A stretch of DNA of 64,000 nucleotides from Niabella beijingensis (GCF_020034665.1 NZ_JAIQDI010000001.1:1550001-1614000); one strand, 5' to 3'; counted from the stretch's first letter, positions 33,798-43,994 are shown. Notes: generated from the sequence alone by a model not told the origin. Numbers and translations: made by a program.

Positions 33798-34401
33798 ACA
33801 GGGCGTTATTATAGTGTTCTTCTACTTTTTTCCAGTTCACCACATTCCAGAACGCCTTTAAATAATCGGGGCGCTTGTTCTGATATTTCAGATAGTACGC
33901 GTGTTCCCAAACATCCACTCCCAGTATAGGAGTTCCTTTCACTTCGGCAACATCCATCAGGGGATTGTCCTGGTTAGGAGTAGAAGTCACTTCCAGTTTG
34001 CCGTCCTTCACAATCAGCCAGGCCCAGCCGCTTCCGAAGCGCGTTGCGCCAGCTGTATTTATTTTTTCCTTCAGTGCATCCAGAGATCCGAAGGCTTCAT
34101 TGATCGCGTCTGCCAGTTTTCCGGAAGGAGCGCCTTCACCACCGGGTCCCAGGATTTCCCAGAAAAAGGAATGATTCCAGTGACCGCCTCCGTTGTTACG
34201 AACTGCCGGGGAAATAGTACCTGCGTTCTTTACCAGGTCTTCCAGCGATTTATCTGCGTTCTCAGTGCCGTCTATGGCTTTGTTTAAATTATCCACATAA
34301 GCCTGATGGTGCTTTCCGTGGTGGATCTCCATCGTCTGCTTGTCAATGTGCGGTTCCAGTGCATCAGGTGCATAAGGAAGGGCTGGTAGTGTAAATGCCA
34401 T
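33796..34401 (-). CDS. superoxide dismutase, Fe/Mn family
   Basis: 201 residues, normal length for the family, no signal peptide, so cytoplasmic. It dismutates superoxide to peroxide and oxygen. N-terminal [16 protein letters not shown] and [17 protein letters not shown] give the first metal His; [14 protein letters not shown] gives the second, and [12 protein letters not shown] supplies Asp and His. All four ligands are present. Whether it uses iron or manganese cannot be decided safely here. A perfect -7 element TAACTTTG lies upstream (34446-34453), with about 40 bases of leader. Confidence 0.97.
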   Translation of the reverse strand: MAFTLPALPYAPDALEPHIDKQTMEIHHGKHHQAYVDNLNKAIDGTENADKSLEDLVKNAGTISPAVRNNGGGHWNHSFFWEILGPGGEGAPSGKLADAINEAFGSLDALKEKINTAGATRFGSGWAWLIVKDGKLEVTSTPNQDNPLMDVAEVKGTPILGVDVWEHAYYLKYQNKRPDYLKAFWNVVNWKKVEEHYNNAL

Positions 34402-34445
34402 GATTCTTTATTTTTTATTTAGTAAACAATAACTGATAATTGCAA

Positions 34446-34453
34446 CAAAGTTA
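34446..34453 (-). promoter_or_regulatory. -7 element TAACTTTG of the superoxide dismutase gene
   Basis: Perfect TAnnTTTG on the minus strand; no TTG at -33 spacing. A small palindrome ATCG-TTG-CGAT (34461-34471) lies where the -33 region would be and may be a regulator site. Confidence 0.45.
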
Positions 34454-34554
34454 ACTCATTATCGTTGCGATCTGCGCACTTATACTGCAAAAATTCAGCC
34501 ATGCGGCAGCTCCGGGTTATAAGATTTTGTTACTTATCGCCACCGGTGCTTCGA

Positions 34555-35133
34555 TCAGAAATTGGTAAAGTAATTGGTAAATACCAGGTCGAACAGATGC
34601 ACATTCGCCTTTTTGGTTTGCAGGTAGGCGCCGGGTACCGGCACTTTGTTCAGTTCCCGGAAGAGCACCTGCCTGGTATTAAAAAAAGTTCCGAGTAACC
34701 GGTTGATCGTTTTCACCGTTTCGAGGTATTGCCGGTGTTTGGTTTCATTGTTCAGGCAAAACTGATCATGATCCAGCATTGCTGTGCCGTTGAGGCCCAG
34801 GAAATCGGTAACCACGATGCTGTGCCAGGGCATCAGAACGCTCAGGAGGATATGTATTTTAAATAATCCGCGCCCCTCCTTTGAAGTACAGTCGAGGTAA
34901 TAACAGAATTTATTATGAAAAAGATCCGTACGGTCATTCAGTTCATATCTTGTTAAACCGGCAGCAAGTGCTTGCCGGAATGCTTCCCACTGCTCTCCCA
35001 ATGCTTCTTTCAGAGCCCGAACTGATCGTTTACGCCGGGCATACACCTCCTCATATTCCTGTCGGTCTACCAGTGGTGTAAGGCCTTTAGGGTAGTGGTT
35101 ATAAACCTCTTTTAAAAAAGACGAAGTGTTCAT
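34555..35133 (-). CDS. hypothetical protein
   Basis: 192 residues, mostly helical, no signal peptide and no clear membrane segment (a mildly hydrophobic stretch lies near residues 93-110, LFKIHILLSVLMPWHSIVV). I do not recognise a family or a catalytic motif. The composition is normal for this genome and the frame is uninterrupted from ATG at 35133, which supports a real gene. It is isolated: the dismutase is 153 bases downstream on the same strand and the SusC gene diverges 280 bases away. Confidence 0.55.
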   Translation of the reverse strand: MNTSSFLKEVYNHYPKGLTPLVDRQEYEEVYARRKRSVRALKEALGEQWEAFRQALAAGLTRYELNDRTDLFHNKFCYYLDCTSKEGRGLFKIHILLSVLMPWHSIVVTDFLGLNGTAMLDHDQFCLNNETKHRQYLETVKTINRLLGTFFNTRQVLFRELNKVPVPGAYLQTKKANVHLFDLVFTNYFTNF

Positions 35134-35413
35134 TTTAAAACACTGGTTGCTGAAATAAATAAATTATATTAAAATAACATGTGTCATTACTATTAACAGT
35201 ATCAAATTTATTAAAAAAAATTAGCAAAAAATAACACATAATATAATTTAATATATATATATTTTACATACTGCTGTTATCCATTGTGGCTGGGGGAATT
35301 TGCTATTTTTCCAACTGCGGCTTTCTGCGAATTTTATCTGCTTTGTGCACTTTTAACTATAAAATAACGTATATTTAACAAACCTCTACTTTTTTAAATT
35401 AAAACCAATTTGC
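35134..35413. promoter_or_regulatory. AT-rich intergenic region upstream of SusC
   Basis: 280 bases without a gene, very rich in A and T, including an alternating TA tract (ATATATATAT, about 35252-35264). A possible promoter is TTG (35284-35286), 17 bases, TATTTTTC (35304-35311). No sigma/anti-sigma genes are adjacent, so control of the SusCD pair would come from elsewhere. Confidence 0.35.
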
Positions 35414-38400
35414 ATGAAGAGAATGATCGCATTGCGTATGGCAGCCTTGTTTTTAGCATGGTCTCCACTCCTGCTCTGGGCTCAACAGCAGCAGATCCAG
35501 GGCTCTGTTAAAAATGAATCCGGTGAGCCGGTTGCCGGAGCCACCATTCTTCAAACAGGTACCAGGAATGCCGTCGCATCAAATGATGATGGAAGCTTTT
35601 CCCTCCAGATAACTGGAAACGACGCGGAACTGGAAGTTTCTGCTGTTACTTATGCCCGGCAAAAGATAGCTGTTGGAAATAACACATTTATTACCATCAC
35701 ACTCATCCCGGATGGCAAGGCCATCATGGAAGAAGTGGTGGTTACAGCATTGGGAATCGGTAAAAAACAGCGAGCGGTTGGTTACGCTACGCAGTCCGTA
35801 TCCGGACAAAATCTTACGGTTGCTAAGCAGCAAAATGTAATTGGTGCCCTGGCAGGAAAAATATCCGGGGTGCAGGTATCCGGCTCTTCGGGTGCAAGCA
35901 TGGGGGGTACTCAAAAAATTCAGATAAGAGGTGTTAATTCTGTTACAGGAAATGGCGAACCGCTGATCGTGGTAGACAATACACCAATCTCCAACACAAA
36001 TTATAGTGATAAAAATGGATCTGATTATGGAAACCTGGCACAGGACATCAATCCGGATGATATTGAATCGGTGAACGTTCTGAAAGGCCCGGCCGCATCT
36101 GCCCTATATGGTTTGCGTGGTCAGTTTGGAGTCATTATGATCACGACAAAAAAAGGAAGCAAAAGTGCGAACAAGCCGGTTGTCAACTTCAGCTCCACTT
36201 ATTCAATAGAAAAAGCAGCAAATTTTTTGCCCTTACAGAATCTGTATGGCGCAGGCTCCAGCCTGAACTTTCCCACGATCGACATAAACGGTGTAGAAAC
36301 AAAATATGTGGATGGAAGCTGGGATGAAAGCTGGGGACCAAAAATGGATGGCACACCGGTAAGACAACAATATAGTTTTTATCCTGCCGACCCCGATTTT
36401 GGCAAAGCAACTCCTTTCATTCCGCACCCGGACAATATCAAGGACTGGTTCGAGACAGGACATACCTGGAACAACAATGTTTCTGTTGCCGGAGGCGGTG
36501 CCAATACTACATTCCGCCTGTCATACAACCATACAGATATAAAAGGAATTGAGCCAAATACCTATCTAAAAAGGAACAATATCACGTTCAATGGCTCCCT
36601 GAACATCACTTCCAAACTGGTCGTCTCCACTGGGATCAATTATGCCGACAATAAGGGACAGCGCCCCGCACAGGGATATTATAACGGAACACGTAATATG
36701 TACCAATGGTTTGAACGCAACCTGGATATGAAAAAACTAAAACAGTACAAATATCCTGATGGCACTTTCTATCATTGGAACCTGAATGATCCTAATGATG
36801 AAGGCATTTATGAAGACATGAAACCGATCGACTGGAACAATCCTTATTTTGAAGCTTATGAAAATCCTTCACACGATAGCCGCAGCCGGTACTGGGGTAA
36901 TATCGGTTTAACGTATACAATTTTTCCGGGACTACAGGTGAGTGGTTTCGTACGCAAAGACGCCTATGTTCAGAACATCGATACCCGTAATGCGGAAGGG
37001 GGCCGGTACCTGCCAAGTTTCACCATCGGCAAATACGAAAACAATGAAATGAACTACGAGTTCATGGCACAGTATAACAGAGACTTTGGTAAGTTATCTC
37101 TCAACGCTAACCTGGGAGGTAATATCCTAACGCAAAAATACACCTATCTCTATCAGGGAACTGTAGGTGGATTTGTAACACCGGGATGGTTCAATATCCA
37201 GAATTCTGTAGAACGACCTTTTGTAGAGAACATCCTTAACAGAAAGGAAATAAGAAGTGCTTTTGGTTCTGTGTCCCTGGGCTACGACAAAACCTACTAT
37301 ATTGACGCTTCACTACGCAATGATATTTCCTCGGCGCTTCCGCTCAAAAACAACTCCTATTGGTATCCGTCTCTTTCAGGAAGCTTTGTATTCAGCGAAT
37401 TAATGAAATGGCAGGCCCTTTCATTTGGTAAGTTGCGGTTGAGCTTTGCCCAGGCAGGATCGGATCTCCCTATTTACAAAACAGCACCATTTTATGAGCT
37501 GGGCAACCCATACGAAACAAATTATCCGATGTTCATACCGGATCAGCTCGCTAACCCGAACCTCAAACCTTCGTTGGGCACTGCATATGAAGCGGGCCTG
37601 GAACTGAACTTTTTAAAAAACCGCCTCGGGTTCAATGTCACCTATTACAATCAGCAAAATAAAAATGCAGTGGTAGTACTGGACATACCGGGAGGAAGCG
37701 GATATACCAGTCAGGTAATCAATGCAGGGTTGATCCAGAACAGGGGGATTGAGCTCACATTGAACGCTGTTCCTGTAAAAACAACTCACTTTAACTGGAC
37801 AAGCGTGGTGAATTTTGCCCGTAATAAAAGTATGATTAAAAAACTGGCGCCCGGTTTGTCCACGTTGGTATTGGATCAAAACCGGTACTCAAGTGTTGAC
37901 ATGTTCCTGCTTGCTAACGAAAACGAAGCTTTTGGTTCCTTAGTGGGCAACGCCTATCAACGCGATGCCAATACTGGCAAGATATTGCTGGATGATCAGA
38001 ATTTACCCTTATATGAACAAAATCACAACTTCGGATCCGTACTTCCACGCTTCACTGGTGGCTGGCAAAATACTTTCCGGTATAAAAACATACTGTTAAG
38101 CGCTATGATCGACTTCCAGTCTGGCGGGCAATTCTTCAGCTGGACGCAGATGCTGGCAGTAAAATCCGGACAAGCCGCTATAACAGCTGCCACAAACGAG
38201 AATGGTAAAAACATACGCGATCCGTTAGATCAGGGAGGTGGCATAAAGGTAACCGGTATATCAGCTGCAACGGGTGAAGAAGTAACGGCTTATGTAAACG
38301 CCCGCACATATTATCGAAACCGGTTGGGAACTCAGATATATGAAGAGTGGCTCTATGACGCTTCTTACATTAAACTAAGGGAATTAAGCCTTGGATACAG

Positions 38401-38608
38401 CTTTACAAAAGAGCAGTTTGCGCGTATGCCTTTCTCTGCTGTTACCTTGTCGCTGATTGCCCGAAATCCGGCTATGATCTGGCAAAAAGCGCCGAAAGGG
38501 CTTAATCCTGATGAACTTTCTACAGGAGCTTCATCCCTCAACTGGTTAGAAACAGGCCAGTTGGCGACCACACGCTCCTACGGTATCAGTTTAAACATCA
38601 CATTTTAA
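35414..38608 (+). CDS. SusC/RagA family TonB-linked outer membrane transporter
   Basis: 1064 residues. Signal peptide (ALRMAALFLAWSPLLLWA) followed by a carboxypeptidase-regulatory-like domain (about residues 28-100, QGSVKNESGEPVAGATIL), a TonB-box-like EEVVVTALGIGKKQRAVGYA, a plug domain with IQIRGVNSVTGNGEPLIVVDN and VNVLKGPAASALYG, and a 22-strand barrel ending in TRSYGISLNITF. The pair with SusD forms a nutrient importer in the outer membrane: SusD captures the ligand and SusC pulls it in with TonB energy. No glycoside hydrolase or peptidase is adjacent, so the ligand is unknown. There is no N-terminal FecA-like signalling extension. Confidence 0.97.
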   Translation: MKRMIALRMAALFLAWSPLLLWAQQQQIQGSVKNESGEPVAGATILQTGTRNAVASNDDGSFSLQITGNDAELEVSAVTYARQKIAVGNNTFITITLIPDGKAIMEEVVVTALGIGKKQRAVGYATQSVSGQNLTVAKQQNVIGALAGKISGVQVSGSSGASMGGTQKIQIRGVNSVTGNGEPLIVVDNTPISNTNYSDKNGSDYGNLAQDINPDDIESVNVLKGPAASALYGLRGQFGVIMITTKKGSKSANKPVVNFSSTYSIEKAANFLPLQNLYGAGSSLNFPTIDINGVETKYVDGSWDESWGPKMDGTPVRQQYSFYPADPDFGKATPFIPHPDNIKDWFETGHTWNNNVSVAGGGANTTFRLSYNHTDIKGIEPNTYLKRNNITFNGSLNITSKLVVSTGINYADNKGQRPAQGYYNGTRNMYQWFERNLDMKKLKQYKYPDGTFYHWNLNDPNDEGIYEDMKPIDWNNPYFEAYENPSHDSRSRYWGNIGLTYTIFPGLQVSGFVRKDAYVQNIDTRNAEGGRYLPSFTIGKYENNEMNYEFMAQYNRDFGKLSLNANLGGNILTQKYTYLYQGTVGGFVTPGWFNIQNSVERPFVENILNRKEIRSAFGSVSLGYDKTYYIDASLRNDISSALPLKNNSYWYPSLSGSFVFSELMKWQALSFGKLRLSFAQAGSDLPIYKTAPFYELGNPYETNYPMFIPDQLANPNLKPSLGTAYEAGLELNFLKNRLGFNVTYYNQQNKNAVVVLDIPGGSGYTSQVINAGLIQNRGIELTLNAVPVKTTHFNWTSVVNFARNKSMIKKLAPGLSTLVLDQNRYSSVDMFLLANENEAFGSLVGNAYQRDANTGKILLDDQNLPLYEQNHNFGSVLPRFTGGWQNTFRYKNILLSAMIDFQSGGQFFSWTQMLAVKSGQAAITAATNENGKNIRDPLDQGGGIKVTGISAATGEEVTAYVNARTYYRNRLGTQIYEEWLYDASYIKLRELSLGYSFTKEQFARMPFSAVTLSLIARNPAMIWQKAPKGLNPDELSTGASSLNWLETGQLATTRSYGISLNITF

Positions 38609-38619
38609 AAAACTGCAAG

Positions 38620-40059
38620 ATGAAAAAAGTCATTCGATATATTCTGCTTATACCTGCAGCCAGCCTGATTTTTACGGGATGTACGAAATTCAGTGACGAC
38701 TTCAACACAAGTCCCAATCAGCCTACAAAAGCATCTAATCCGCAATTACTCACCTATGCGATAACGCAATTGCAGTATACACTGGAAACGCCTTATTCTG
38801 TACTTTATGCCCAGCAGTTATCTGACAAGATCTATACAGATAACTCGCGTTACACTACTACAAATTTCGATTTCTACTGGATCTATTCCGGGCCGTTGAT
38901 CAACCTTGAAGCCATTCTTAAGAGTGACATAAAGAATGATGAAAATGGATCAGAAGCAAATCAATATGCCGTTGCAAGAATTCTTAAAGCTTATTATTTT
39001 TGGTATGCCACAGACCGTTGGGGAGACATTCCCTATTCAGAGGCGCTGAAAGGCGAAGATAAATTCACTTATAAATACGACAGTCAAAAGGATATCTACG
39101 ATGCCCTTTTTAAAGAACTGAAGGCTGCTGCTGCCCAGATCGATAATGGCAAAGGCGTAACCGGGGATATTCTTTATAACGGTGAAATGGAAAACTGGCG
39201 CAGATTTGCCAATTCGATCCGCCTGTTGATGGCATTGCGATTGTCAAAAGTTGACGCTGAGAGAGGGAAAGCAGAATTTACAGACGCATTAAGTTCCGGT
39301 GTTTTTACAGACAATGATCAAAGCGCGGTTTACCGGCATTTGCCGGAATCCACCAACGAAAACTACTGGTACAATGTTTTTGATGTGCTGAACAGGAAAT
39401 GGTATTGCATCAGCGAGCCCCTGGTCAATTATATGAAACCACTTGGTGACCCACGCTTAAAGACCTTTGCCGATCCCACCGCCAGTAATGGTGAATACGT
39501 AGGCATGCCTTACGGATTGGAAGCCAATGCAGCAGGCAATATTCAGGCGGCCAATGTATCGTTCCTTGGCGCCAAGATGAGGCAGCAAGACGCCCCCTCC
39601 TACCTTGTCACCTACCCTGAGGTGTTGTTTGCCATCGCAGAAGCTGCAAAAACCGGATGGATACCAGGCGGTAATGCGGAAGCCGGAAACAACTATAAGC
39701 TGGCAGTTGAAAACTCAGTAAAACAATGGAACAATAATGACGAAACTGGGCTGAGTACCTTTATGAACCAGCCCTCCGTAAAATACAGCAGCGCAGGGGC
39801 TTTAAAACAGATCGGGTACCAGAAATGGGTTCACTTATATTTAAATGGCTATGAAGCCTGGGCTGAATGGAGGAGGACCGGCTATCCGGTGTTATCGCCT
39901 GCACCCGACAACAACAATATTCCCATCCCCAGAAGACAGGGCTATCCCACCAAGGAGCCCAATATAAACTCGGTCAACTACAAAGCAGCTGTTGCTGCCC
40001 AGCCGGGCCTGAACGGGAAAGATGATCTTACAGGCAGGGTATGGTGGGACAAGCCTTAA
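38620..40059 (+). CDS. SusD/RagB family nutrient-binding lipoprotein
   Basis: 479 residues. A lipoprotein signal (IPAASLIFTGC) with lipobox Cys gives surface anchoring. The body fits the SusD-like group that opens with DDFNTSPNQPTKA, as used by peptide or glycan transporters, with TPR-like helices (ILKAYYFWYATDRWGDIPYSEALKG, QKDIYDALFKELKAAAAQID) and the closing segment QKWVHLYLNGYEAWAEWRRTGYP. It lies 11 bases behind SusC and is its partner. It belongs to the shorter second SusD group (SusD-like 2 type) rather than the starch SusD. Confidence 0.93.
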   Translation: MKKVIRYILLIPAASLIFTGCTKFSDDFNTSPNQPTKASNPQLLTYAITQLQYTLETPYSVLYAQQLSDKIYTDNSRYTTTNFDFYWIYSGPLINLEAILKSDIKNDENGSEANQYAVARILKAYYFWYATDRWGDIPYSEALKGEDKFTYKYDSQKDIYDALFKELKAAAAQIDNGKGVTGDILYNGEMENWRRFANSIRLLMALRLSKVDAERGKAEFTDALSSGVFTDNDQSAVYRHLPESTNENYWYNVFDVLNRKWYCISEPLVNYMKPLGDPRLKTFADPTASNGEYVGMPYGLEANAAGNIQAANVSFLGAKMRQQDAPSYLVTYPEVLFAIAEAAKTGWIPGGNAEAGNNYKLAVENSVKQWNNNDETGLSTFMNQPSVKYSSAGALKQIGYQKWVHLYLNGYEAWAEWRRTGYPVLSPAPDNNNIPIPRRQGYPTKEPNINSVNYKAAVAAQPGLNGKDDLTGRVWWDKP

Positions 40060-40125
40060 TTCTTCGCAAAGGTTATACCAGGTAGCATTACCTGTACCTG
40101 TGTACAGCGAAGATTCCGGAGAACA

Positions 40126-40166
40126 GCAAAATCCAGGCACTGTAGGACCCACTGACTGGATTTTGC
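40126..40166. repeat. Inverted repeat downstream of SusD
   Basis: GCAAAATCCA (40126-40135) and TGGATTTTGC (40157-40166) form a 10-base perfect stem around a 21-base loop. It is 66 bases after the SusD stop. There is no clean T-run directly after it, though CTGTTTTTG follows 8-10 bases later. It could be a weak terminator for SusCD or a remnant of a mobile repeat. Confidence 0.4.
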
Positions 40167-40260
40167 GTATCCGCCTGTTTTTGTTTCCCGGATATTGGGC
40201 GATAACACCCGTTTTCACTGTTGCAGGGTACTTTCATTAACACAGGCCCGGCAAAACCGC

Positions 40261-40698
40261 CTATCGCTTATTTTTAAAAAACACCTTCATCAGTGCTGCA
40301 CATTCCTGCTCCAACACGCCGGTAACGACCTCTGTTTTGGGATGGAACGGCGAAGTACCGGGTTTTACACGGCTAAATCCATTCTTTACATCCGAAGCAC
40401 CCCATACCACCCGGCGGATCTTGCTCCAGTACAGCGCGCCGGCACACATCACGCAGGGCTCTACCGTAACAAAAAGCGTTGCGTCCGGCAGGTATTTAGC
40501 ACTGAGGTAACTGAAGGCGGATGTTAAGGCGATCATTTCCGCATGTGCCGTGGGGTCATTTAGTTTTTCCGTCATATTATATCCCCGGGCAATGATCCGG
40601 TCCTGCTGCACTACTACTGCACCAATGGGAATCTCCTCCTCCTCAAATGCCCGTTGTGCTTCTTTAAGGGCCTGCTGCATAAAATATTCGTCTGTCAT
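40261..40698 (-). CDS. tadA: tRNA adenosine deaminase (nucleoside deaminase family)
   Basis: 145-residue zinc deaminase that converts A34 of tRNA-Arg(ACG) to inosine. Zinc site: HAE in DPTAHAEMIAL (about residues 50-58) and PCVMC in EPCVMCAGAL (about 82-91). The N-terminal EEIPIGAVVV and RVVWGASDVKNG are typical TadA segments. Length is a little shorter than E. coli TadA but normal for the Bacteroidota form. A guanine-deaminase role is a less likely alternative. It is convergent with SusD with 201 bases between. Confidence 0.9.
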   Translation of the reverse strand: MTDEYFMQQALKEAQRAFEEEEIPIGAVVVQQDRIIARGYNMTEKLNDPTAHAEMIALTSAFSYLSAKYLPDATLFVTVEPCVMCAGALYWSKIRRVVWGASDVKNGFSRVKPGTSPFHPKTEVVTGVLEQECAALMKVFFKNKR

Positions 40699-40850
40699 CC
40701 TTGTGCTTTAAAAGGATAAAATTAGAAATAAGAACCGAGAATTGACAGACTCCGACTCCGGGAGTTTAATTTTCCCTACCTTGTATTTTAAATTGAGAAC
40801 ACAGCCGTTGCAGCCGAAGAACCGGTGTTGCAACCGATAAATAAAACAAG

Positions 40851-43800
40851 ATGACATTTCCCAAACAAAAGCTGGAAGAAAAATTTAATGAGGTATATCA
40901 ACGGCTGAACAGTCAGCAACGCATTGCGGTGGACACGCTGGACGGGCCCGTAATGGTGATTGCAGGCCCCGGCACCGGTAAAACACAGATCCTGGCCGCC
41001 CGGATCGGGAAAATACTGCTGGAAACCGACGCCCTCCCGGAAAATATCCTTTGTCTTACTTACACCGATGCCGGTGTGGTGGCCATGCGCAAACGTCTGC
41101 AGCAGTTTATCGGCGCGGATGCCTATAAAGTAAGCATCTATACCTTCCATGCTTTTTGTAATGATGTCATCCAGGACAACCTTTCGCTTTTTGAAAAAAA
41201 TGCGCTCGATCCGGTCTCGGAGCTGGAACGGATCGAATATTTTAAAAAACTGATCGATGCCTTCCCTAAAAGCCATCCGTTAAAGCGCTACCGGGGTGAT
41301 GTGTATTTTGATGCGCCCCATCTGCAACAGCTGTTCTCTGTGATGAAACGCGAAGGCTGGAGTCCCGCCTTTATCAATGAAAAGATCGATGCCTATATCC
41401 ATGATCTTCCGAACCGTGATGAATACATCACCAAACGGGCCACAAAGGATTTTAAAAAGGGGGATCTCCGCACCGATAAGATTGCAGAGGCCACCGAAAA
41501 AATTGAAAAGCTCCGTGCCGCGGTCAATGAATTTGACACCTTTCAGCAGTTAATGAACGAAAAGCGCCGGTATGATTTTGATGATATGATCAACTGGGTC
41601 ATCCGCGTATTTCAAGAAAATGAAGCTTTGCTGCGCACTTACCAGGAGCGGTATCAATATATTCTTGTAGACGAGTTTCAGGATACCAGCGGTACACAGA
41701 ACCGGATCGTACAGCTGCTGATCAACTACTGGGAACAGCCCAATGTATTTGTGGTGGGGGATGACGACCAGAGCATCTATCGTTTCCAGGGTGCCAATGT
41801 CCAAAATATGCTGGATTTTGCGCAGCAATACCAGGAGGCTTTAAAAACGGTCGTGCTGACCGATAACTACCGGAGCATACAGCCCATTCTGAATGTATCC
41901 AAATCCGTCATATCCAAAAATACGGAGCGGCTGGTGAACCAGCTTCCCGGTCTGAGCAAGGAACTGGCTGCTGCCAATGCCGCCATCAGCCACCTTGTTA
42001 CGCTGCCGGTGCTGACCGAATATAACAGCGAAAAAGAAGAAATGGCCGGCATTTGCATGGAGGTCGACGCGCTGGTAAGGGACGGGATACCTCCCGGCCG
42101 TATCGCGGTTATCTATAAGGAAAATAAATACGGGGAAGAACTGGCCAATTACTTCCGGCTGATGCAGGTGCCGGTATTCAGCAAACGACCTATTAACCTG
42201 CTGCAGGATGCCTTTATTAAAAAAGTCATCACCATCCTCCGTTATCTGAATGCGGAACATGATATTCCCTACGGAGGAGATGAGCTGTTATTTGAATTAT
42301 TACACTACGATTTTTATAAGATCCCTCCGATCGAGATTGCCAAACTTACGGTGCAAGTCAATAACCGGCAGTTCAAGGGGGAAGCCACTTCCCTGCGCCG
42401 GCTGCTGGCTGAAAAGGCGAATACGCCCCCAAAAGATCTGTTTGACACCGGCATCCATCCGCAGCTGAAACAGTTCAGTACTGCTTATGAACAGCTGATC
42501 GCAGATGTATCCAACCTCACATTGCAGCAATTGGTGGAAAGCGTTATCCGCAATGCCGGTGTGCTGGCTTATATAATGCAGCATGCTGAAAAGGTTGAAC
42601 TGATGCAGTACCTCTCGGCCTTTTTCGACTTTGTAAAAGAAGAGAACAGCCGGAACCCGGCCTTTAGCCTCGACGGGCTGATCAGTATCATCGACCTGAT
42701 GGAAAAAGAAGGGCTGCCGCTTTCCATGATGCGCACCATCGGTAATGATAAAGGCGTGAACCTGCTGACCGCACACGGAAGCAAGGGACTGGAATTTGAA
42801 TATGTATTCCTGGCGGGTACCAATGCTTCCTACTGGGAAAAAAAGAAAAGTTTCCCTGCGATCTTCAAACTGCCCGACACGATCTTCAGTTCCCAGCCGG
42901 ATGGCGATTCCGTTGAGGAACTGCGGCGTGTGTTTTATGTGGCACTTACTAGGGCAGAGCAACACCTGCAGATCTCCTGGTCGAAGCGCAACAGCGCCGG
43001 GAAGGAGCTGGAACCTTCCATGTTTATTGCGGAGATCCTGGAGCAGCATGATTTTCAGCCGCAATCCCGTTCCCTGTCTGAAGAGGAGATGACGCGCTTC
43101 CGGCTGTTGCAGTTCACGGCACAGGCACCTTCCATTGAACAGCGGGAGGAAGATTTTATCACACCGCTGGTGGATAAATTTGTAATGAATGTAACCGCGC
43201 TTAATAATTACCTGAACTGCCCGCTGCGGTTCTATTACCAGAACCTGATCCGCATCCCCTCCGGCAAAAATGAGAATACGGAATTCGGAAGTGCCATTCA
43301 CTTTGCCCTGGAGCGCTTCTTCCGGAAGATGAAGGAAGAGCCATTCAATAATTTCCCGTCCGTGCAGGCACTTTACGAAGATTTTAAATGGTACATGCAG
43401 CGCCACCGGCAGAACTTTACCCGTGAATCGTTTAAACGCCGTATGGAACAGGGCGGAATTATCCTGCCGGAATATTATAACAATTATATCGATGCCTGGA
43501 ACAAGGTAGTGGTAGTGGAGCTGAACATCAAAAATGTGGTGGTAGACGGCGTACCATTAAAAGGAAAGCTGGATAAACTGGAGTTCAATGGCAAGGATGT
43601 GAATGTAGTGGATTATAAAACCGGAAGCGTGAAATACGCGCGGGCAAAGCTGCAGCCGCCCTCTGAAAAAGAGCCCAACGGGGGAGATTACTGGCGGCAG
43701 GCTGTATTTTACAAATTGCTGGTGGACCATTATGAAGCCAAGAGCTGGACGGTTGCGAGCACTGAGTTTGATTTTATTGAACCGGATGAAAAAAAGAATT

Positions 43801-43994
43801 TTATCAAACAAAAGGTCGTTATCCTGCCGGAGCATCTAGAAATTGTACGCCGGCAGGTACGGGAGACCTGGCAGCACATTCAAAACCGCGAATTCTACAA
43901 GGGCTGTGGCAAAGAAGACTGCCACTGGTGCAATTTTGTAAAAGACAACGGCCTGTATAACCACCTGGAAGCAATGGAGGAGGAAGAGGAATAG
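40851..43994 (+). CDS. UvrD/Rep-type helicase fused to a PD-(D/E)XK nuclease with iron-sulfur motif
   Basis: 1047-residue DNA helicase-nuclease of the AddA/AddB/UvrD kind. Helicase motifs: Walker A IAGPGTGKTQI (about residues 36-46), VDEFQDTS, VGDDDQSIYRFQGA, LTDNYRSI, LLTAHGSKGLEFEYVFL and VALTRAEQ. The C-terminal 260 residues form a RecB-like nuclease: FVMNVTALNNYLNCPLRFYY, GSAIHFALERFF, LKGKLDKLEF, VVDYKTGS (catalytic Lys), and WRQAVFYKLL. A Cys at about 786 (YLNC) and the C-terminal CGKEDCHWC (about 1017-1025) match the four-Cys cluster of AddB-type iron-sulfur nucleases. Probably double-strand break end processing. No adjacent AddAB partner. Confidence 0.92.
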   Translation: MTFPKQKLEEKFNEVYQRLNSQQRIAVDTLDGPVMVIAGPGTGKTQILAARIGKILLETDALPENILCLTYTDAGVVAMRKRLQQFIGADAYKVSIYTFHAFCNDVIQDNLSLFEKNALDPVSELERIEYFKKLIDAFPKSHPLKRYRGDVYFDAPHLQQLFSVMKREGWSPAFINEKIDAYIHDLPNRDEYITKRATKDFKKGDLRTDKIAEATEKIEKLRAAVNEFDTFQQLMNEKRRYDFDDMINWVIRVFQENEALLRTYQERYQYILVDEFQDTSGTQNRIVQLLINYWEQPNVFVVGDDDQSIYRFQGANVQNMLDFAQQYQEALKTVVLTDNYRSIQPILNVSKSVISKNTERLVNQLPGLSKELAAANAAISHLVTLPVLTEYNSEKEEMAGICMEVDALVRDGIPPGRIAVIYKENKYGEELANYFRLMQVPVFSKRPINLLQDAFIKKVITILRYLNAEHDIPYGGDELLFELLHYDFYKIPPIEIAKLTVQVNNRQFKGEATSLRRLLAEKANTPPKDLFDTGIHPQLKQFSTAYEQLIADVSNLTLQQLVESVIRNAGVLAYIMQHAEKVELMQYLSAFFDFVKEENSRNPAFSLDGLISIIDLMEKEGLPLSMMRTIGNDKGVNLLTAHGSKGLEFEYVFLAGTNASYWEKKKSFPAIFKLPDTIFSSQPDGDSVEELRRVFYVALTRAEQHLQISWSKRNSAGKELEPSMFIAEILEQHDFQPQSRSLSEEEMTRFRLLQFTAQAPSIEQREEDFITPLVDKFVMNVTALNNYLNCPLRFYYQNLIRIPSGKNENTEFGSAIHFALERFFRKMKEEPFNNFPSVQALYEDFKWYMQRHRQNFTRESFKRRMEQGGIILPEYYNNYIDAWNKVVVVELNIKNVVVDGVPLKGKLDKLEFNGKDVNVVDYKTGSVKYARAKLQPPSEKEPNGGDYWRQAVFYKLLVDHYEAKSWTVASTEFDFIEPDEKKNFIKQKVVILPEHLEIVRRQVRETWQHIQNREFYKGCGKEDCHWCNFVKDNGLYNHLEAMEEEEE

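Noticed and set aside
42300..43406. 368-residue open frame antisense to the UvrD-nuclease gene
   Set aside because: It lies inside a gene with full helicase and nuclease motifs on the other strand; composition is that of a codon shadow.
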